From Rhodospirillaceae bacterium (GTDB lineage: Bacteria; Pseudomonadota; Alphaproteobacteria; DSM-16000; Inquilinaceae), in NCBI GenBank assembly GCA_020425485.1, contig JAGQRL010000030.1, positions 1-8,767 on the forward strand: DNA of 8,767 nucleotides. The letters run 5' to 3'. How positions within the stretch are numbered: position 1 is the stretch's first letter; every line of letters begins with the position of its first letter. Of the stretch, positions 6,306-8,767 are shown piece after piece. The position numbers were made by a program, and so were the translations under genes. The notes beneath the pieces are model-generated. The model was given only the letters and a program-made list of their open reading frames with translations, did not search any database and was not told the origin of the DNA.

Positions 6306-7352
6306 ATGCCGGTATCGAGCGATCCCCGAAGATTGGAAGTCGCCCTGCTCGCCGTGCCCGAAGCCTCCGCCGCAGTGGTCTATGGGCTGCACGAGGTGTT
6401 CGCCTGCGTCGGCACGATGTGGGAGACGCTGACCGGCGAGCGCACCCAAAGCCGCAGGATGGTGCCGCGGATCGTCGCCCAGACGGCCGGCCCGATGCGC
6501 ACGGCCATGGGGGCGACGATCGTCGCCGATACGGCATTCGGCGACCAGGTGCGGTCGGATGTGATCATCGTGTCGGATCTGGCGCTGCCGCCCGATGCAA
6601 ACCTGGCGGAGCTGTGGCCGCGGGAAATCGCCTGGCTGCGCACGCAATACGAAGCCGGAGCCATCGTCTGCTCGGTGTGCACCGGCTCGCTGCTGCTGGC
6701 GGAGGCCGGTTTCCTCGATGGCCGGGAAGCCACGACGCACTGGAGCGCGCGCCTGCAGTTCGCGCAGCGCTACCCCAGCGTCAAACTGCAGCCGCAGCGG
6801 GTACTGGCCCCCTCCGGCCCCGAGCATGACATCGTCACCAGCGGCGGATCGGCATCCTGGACGGATCTGTCGCTGTACCTGATCGCCCGCTTCTGCGGCA
6901 GCGACGAGGCGCGGCGGATCGCCAAGATCTTCCTGTTCGGCGACCACAGCGAAGGCCAGCTCCCCTTCGCTGCGATGGCGCGCCCCAGGCAGCACGACGA
7001 TGCGTCGATCGGCGCATGCCAGGGCTGGATTGCCGAGCACTATGCCATCGCCAACCCCGTCGCCGAGATGTCCCGGCGCTCCGGCCTTGCCGAGCGGACC
7101 TTCAAGCGCCGGTTCACACTGGCGACGGGCTACACGCCGATCGCCTATGTGCAATCGCTCCGGGTGGAAGAAGCCAAGCAGATGCTGGAAACCACCGACG
7201 ACGCCATCGATGCGATCGCCGAACAGGTAGGATACGAAGACGCAGGCTCGTTCCGGCGGCTGTTCAAAAGCACGGTGGGGGTCACGCCGCACCGCTACCG
7301 GCAGCGCTACCGGCTGGCCCCCGGCCCCCACGCCAACGAGGACAGCGACTGA
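6306..7352 (+). CDS. GlxA-type transcriptional regulator: DJ-1/PfpI domain with AraC helix-turn-helix
   Basis: A 348-residue cytoplasmic DNA-binding regulator. Residues about 8-200 form a class I glutamine amidotransferase-like (DJ-1/PfpI) fold. The nucleophile-elbow motif is CSVCTGSLLLAEAG (122-135), followed by ATTHW (142-146) and the SGGSASWTDLSLYLIAR region. Residues about 238-335 are an AraC domain with two helix-turn-helices (about 252-273 and 300-323) and the typical VGYEDAGSFRRLFKSTVGVTP run. Length is normal for the group (310-350). The start at 6306 fits the domain boundary, but no Shine-Dalgarno precedes it. GTG at 6300 is an in-frame alternative adding two residues, and a leaderless transcript is possible. 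The gene is divergent from the Tat-exported nitroreductase-like gene, its likely target. Such proteins usually sense a small metabolite through the first domain; the ligand is unknown here. Confidence 0.92.
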   Translation: MPVSSDPRRLEVALLAVPEASAAVVYGLHEVFACVGTMWETLTGERTQSRRMVPRIVAQTAGPMRTAMGATIVADTAFGDQVRSDVIIVSDLALPPDANLAELWPREIAWLRTQYEAGAIVCSVCTGSLLLAEAGFLDGREATTHWSARLQFAQRYPSVKLQPQRVLAPSGPEHDIVTSGGSASWTDLSLYLIARFCGSDEARRIAKIFLFGDHSEGQLPFAAMARPRQHDDASIGACQGWIAEHYAIANPVAEMSRRSGLAERTFKRRFTLATGYTPIAYVQSLRVEEAKQMLETTDDAIDAIAEQVGYEDAGSFRRLFKSTVGVTPHRYRQRYRLAPGPHANEDSD

Positions 7353-7538
7353 GCACAGCCGTCAGCTTCGCCTCCTTGCCGATAGTGAGATGGCCTGGAG
7401 CCCGTTCGCGGAGCCAGGAGGGCTTCAAGCTCGTCCTTAGAGCCGATAGCACCGTAGGCCGCGTGGATGCGCTGGCGCGCGGCGGCGCCCACTGCGATGG
7501 CCTCGCGGAAGCCGGACCTGGCCCGGGCGGTGACGCCG
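7353..7538. other. Non-coding gap between convergent regulator genes, possible gene remnant
   Basis: No supported gene lies in these 186 bp. On the minus strand one frame stays open and reads plausibly, for example RQRIHAAYGAIGSKDELEAL. Its codons (TCT, CTT, GCT, CCA) differ from the GC-ending codons of the neighbours. It has no ATG of its own within the gap and runs into the 3' end of the GlxA-type gene. It may be the decayed end of an older gene, but I recognise no family. Confidence 0.3.
7394..7418. terminator. Hairpin with TTCG loop after the GlxA-type regulator
   Basis: CCTGG (7394-7398) pairs with CCAGG (7414-7418). Inside this, CCG (7402-7404) and CGG (7409-7411) close a stable TTCG tetraloop. 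It lies 42 nt after the regulator stop, between convergent genes. There is no T run, so a terminator role is likely only by position. Confidence 0.35.
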
Positions 7539-8432
7539 CTACACCTCCGCCGCTGCAAAGATCCTCGCCACCCAGTCGACGAACACGCGCACGCGGGCGG
7601 CGAGCTGGCGGTTCTGCGGCCAGTAGGCGGCCAGCGGCGTCGGCGTCGGCGGGTGGTCGGCCAGCACCTCCACCAGGGCGCTGCGGGCGAAATCATCGGC
7701 AAAGCGGTAGCGCGGCGCCTGGATCAGCCCGAAGCCCAGCCGCGCCAGCCCGACCAGGGTCTCTGCCTCGTTCACCGTCACCCGGCTGGCCAGGGTGATT
7801 TCGCGCACGCCGTTGGCATCGGTGAATTCCAGCGGCATCACTGCTCCGGTGCGCGAGGACACGAAGCCAACCATCTCGTGCCCCGCCAGATCGTCCGGCG
7901 TCGCCGGCACGCCGTGGCGCGCCAGATAGGCGGGGCTTGCCACCGTCGCCTCGCGGATCGTGCCGAGGGGCCGGCGGATCATGCTGGTGTCGCCGGGCTC
8001 ACCGGCACGGATCACGCAGTCCACGCCCTCGCGCACCAGGTCCACCAGCCGGTCGCCCTGGCCGATCTGCAACGCGATCTGCGGGTAGCGGGCGAGGAAC
8101 GCCGGCAGGTGCGGCAGCAGGAAGCTGCGGGTCAGCGTGCCATGGGCATCGATGCGCAGCAGGCCGGCGGGCTCCGCCCCGCGCAGCGCCCCTTCGGCCT
8201 CCTCCACCTCCGCCAGGATGGCGAGGCAGCGCCGGTAATACGCTTCCCCGTCCGGCGTGGGGGCGACGTGGCGGGTGGTGCGGTCCAGCAGGCGGGCGCC
8301 GAGGCGGGTTTCCAGCCGGCGGATCACCTCCGTCGCCGTCGATCGCGGCACGCCGAGGTCGGCCGCGGCGGCGGCGAAGCTGCGGCGGTCGATGACGCGC
8401 ACCAGCAGGCGCATGCTGTCCAGGCGATCCAT
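7539..8432 (-). CDS. LysR family transcriptional regulator
   Basis: A 297-residue protein of normal LysR length. The N-terminal winged helix-turn-helix (about 1-60) reads MDRLDSMRLLVRVIDRRSFA and continues through the ADLGVPRSTATEVIRRLETRLGARLLDRTTR region, the classic signature. A linker helix follows (about 62-86), and then the effector-binding periplasmic-protein-like domain (about 90-297) begins at GLLRIDAHGTL. The style resembles the large proteobacterial subgroup that often controls divergent short-chain dehydrogenases or quinone/aldehyde reductases. The start is ATG at 8432, with no strong Shine-Dalgarno. A candidate LysR box lies just upstream (8439-8455), and GATAAT on the minus strand at 8481-8476 could be its -10. 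The divergent SDR gene 100 bp away is the probable target. Effector unknown. Confidence 0.95.
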   Translation of the reverse strand: MDRLDSMRLLVRVIDRRSFAAAAADLGVPRSTATEVIRRLETRLGARLLDRTTRHVAPTPDGEAYYRRCLAILAEVEEAEGALRGAEPAGLLRIDAHGTLTRSFLLPHLPAFLARYPQIALQIGQGDRLVDLVREGVDCVIRAGEPGDTSMIRRPLGTIREATVASPAYLARHGVPATPDDLAGHEMVGFVSSRTGAVMPLEFTDANGVREITLASRVTVNEAETLVGLARLGFGLIQAPRYRFADDFARSALVEVLADHPPTPTPLAAYWPQNRQLAARVRVFVDWVARIFAAAEV

Positions 8433-8438
8433 GGGTCT

Positions 8439-8455
8439 ATTCGTGTTTTCCGAAT
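8439..8455. promoter_or_regulatory. Candidate LysR operator in the lysR-SDR divergent region
   Basis: ATTCG and CGAAT arms (8439-8443 and 8451-8455) with a 7-nt spacer form a perfect 5-bp dyad. It contains T-N11-A (T8441, A8453), the usual LysR recognition pattern. It lies 7 nt from the regulator start codon and 78 nt from the SDR start, a position suited to autorepression and divergent control. A direct repeat TCTATT occurs at 8436-8441 and 8456-8461. Confidence 0.5.
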
Positions 8456-8532
8456 TCTATTGGCCGATCCTGACAGATTATCCGGAACGACTCCAGCGTC
8501 CATCTCACCGCAAACGCAGCAGGAGATCGGAC

Positions 8533-8767
8533 ATGGATAGCCACAGCAGAGCCGCCATCGTCACCGGCGGTACCAAAGGCATCGGCGCGGAAATCGCCCG
8601 GCGCCTGGCAGCGGACGGCATCGCCGTGGCGGTGAACTACGCGCGCGACGGCGCGGCGGCGGCCGCCGTGGTGGCGGAGATCACGGCCGGCGGCGGCCGC
8701 GCCATCGCAGTAGAGGCGGATCTCGGCGATCCGGCCGGTGCGGCGGCGATCTTCGATGCCGCCGAAC
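8533..8767 (+). CDS. Short-chain dehydrogenase/reductase (SDR), N-terminal part; partial
   Basis: The gene runs off the right edge; 78 residues are visible. It begins MDSHSRAAIVTGGTKGIGAE, with the classical SDR cofactor motif TGGTKGIG (11-18). Then come a second beta strand ending in VAVNYARD and an adenine-pocket-like VEADLGDP segment. Lys15 in the glycine motif suggests NADPH rather than NADH, following the known rule for classical SDRs. The catalytic Ser-Tyr-Lys residues lie beyond the window, so substrate class cannot be judged. FabG-like 3-oxoacyl reductases and many detoxifying reductases share this opening. The start is well supported by AGGAGA (8521-8526) 6 nt upstream. It is divergent from the LysR gene, which probably controls it. 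Confidence 0.93.
   Translation, partial: MDSHSRAAIVTGGTKGIGAEIARRLAADGIAVAVNYARDGAAAAAVVAEITAGGGRAIAVEADLGDPAGAAAIFDAAE

Noticed and set aside
6258..7331. 357-residue open frame on the minus strand
   Set aside because: Antisense to the GlxA-type regulator, whose DJ-1 and AraC motifs are unambiguous.
7371..7377. Strong Shine-Dalgarno-like AAGGAGG on the minus strand
   Set aside because: The nearest start (GTG) is 14 nt away and the frame beyond it runs only into the end of the regulator gene; no supported gene follows.
7467..8540. 357-residue open frame on the plus strand
   Set aside because: Antisense to the LysR gene and would overlap the well-supported SDR start; composition is that of a shadow.
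1..8767. CRISPR array, tRNA/rRNA genes, insertion sequences, phage or toxin-antitoxin genes
   Set aside because: No regularly spaced repeats, no transposase or integrase motifs, and no RNA gene signatures were seen on either strand.

Overview
The window is GC-rich DNA (AT-rich only in a few short intergenic islands), with long spurious open frames on every strand. Codon use and gene types suggest an alphaproteobacterium, perhaps of the Rhodospirillales. That placement is an inference from composition and protein style, not from a marker gene. There is no tRNA, rRNA, CRISPR array, insertion sequence or phage gene. It reads as ordinary chromosome carrying two small regulator/oxidoreductase modules.

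Layout. (1) Minus strand, 1-1036: the N-terminal part of an NDP-forming acyl-CoA synthetase-like protein, probably the acetate-CoA ligase/GNAT fusion (Pat type), running off the left edge. (2) Minus strand, 1252-2567: inorganic pyrophosphatase (ppa) followed 38 bp later by a TauE/SafE (TSUP) membrane exporter, possibly one transcript. (3) Plus strand, 2680-4596: a YejA-like family 5 extracellular solute-binding protein, divergent from ppa, with no transporter subunits beside it. (4) Minus strand, 4672-6069: a nitroreductase-superfamily protein with a twin-arginine signal, convergent with the binding protein. (5) Plus strand, 6306-7352: a GlxA-type regulator (DJ-1/PfpI domain plus AraC helix-turn-helix), divergent from the reductase across 236 bp. 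(6) 7353-7538: a non-coding gap with a hairpin and possibly a decayed gene end. (7) Minus strand, 7539-8432: a LysR regulator, with a divergent short-chain dehydrogenase starting at 8533 and running off the right edge.

How they may work together: two divergent regulator/oxidoreductase pairs lie side by side (GlxA-type with the exported nitroreductase-like protein; LysR with the SDR). Each has a compact inverted repeat in the shared control region. The left half is housekeeping and transport: CoA-ester/acetylation metabolism, pyrophosphate removal, anion export and peptide-type solute capture. The best candidate for something undescribed is the Tat-exported nitroreductase-like protein and its divergent regulator. 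Every functional call rests on reading the sequence; no database search was possible.
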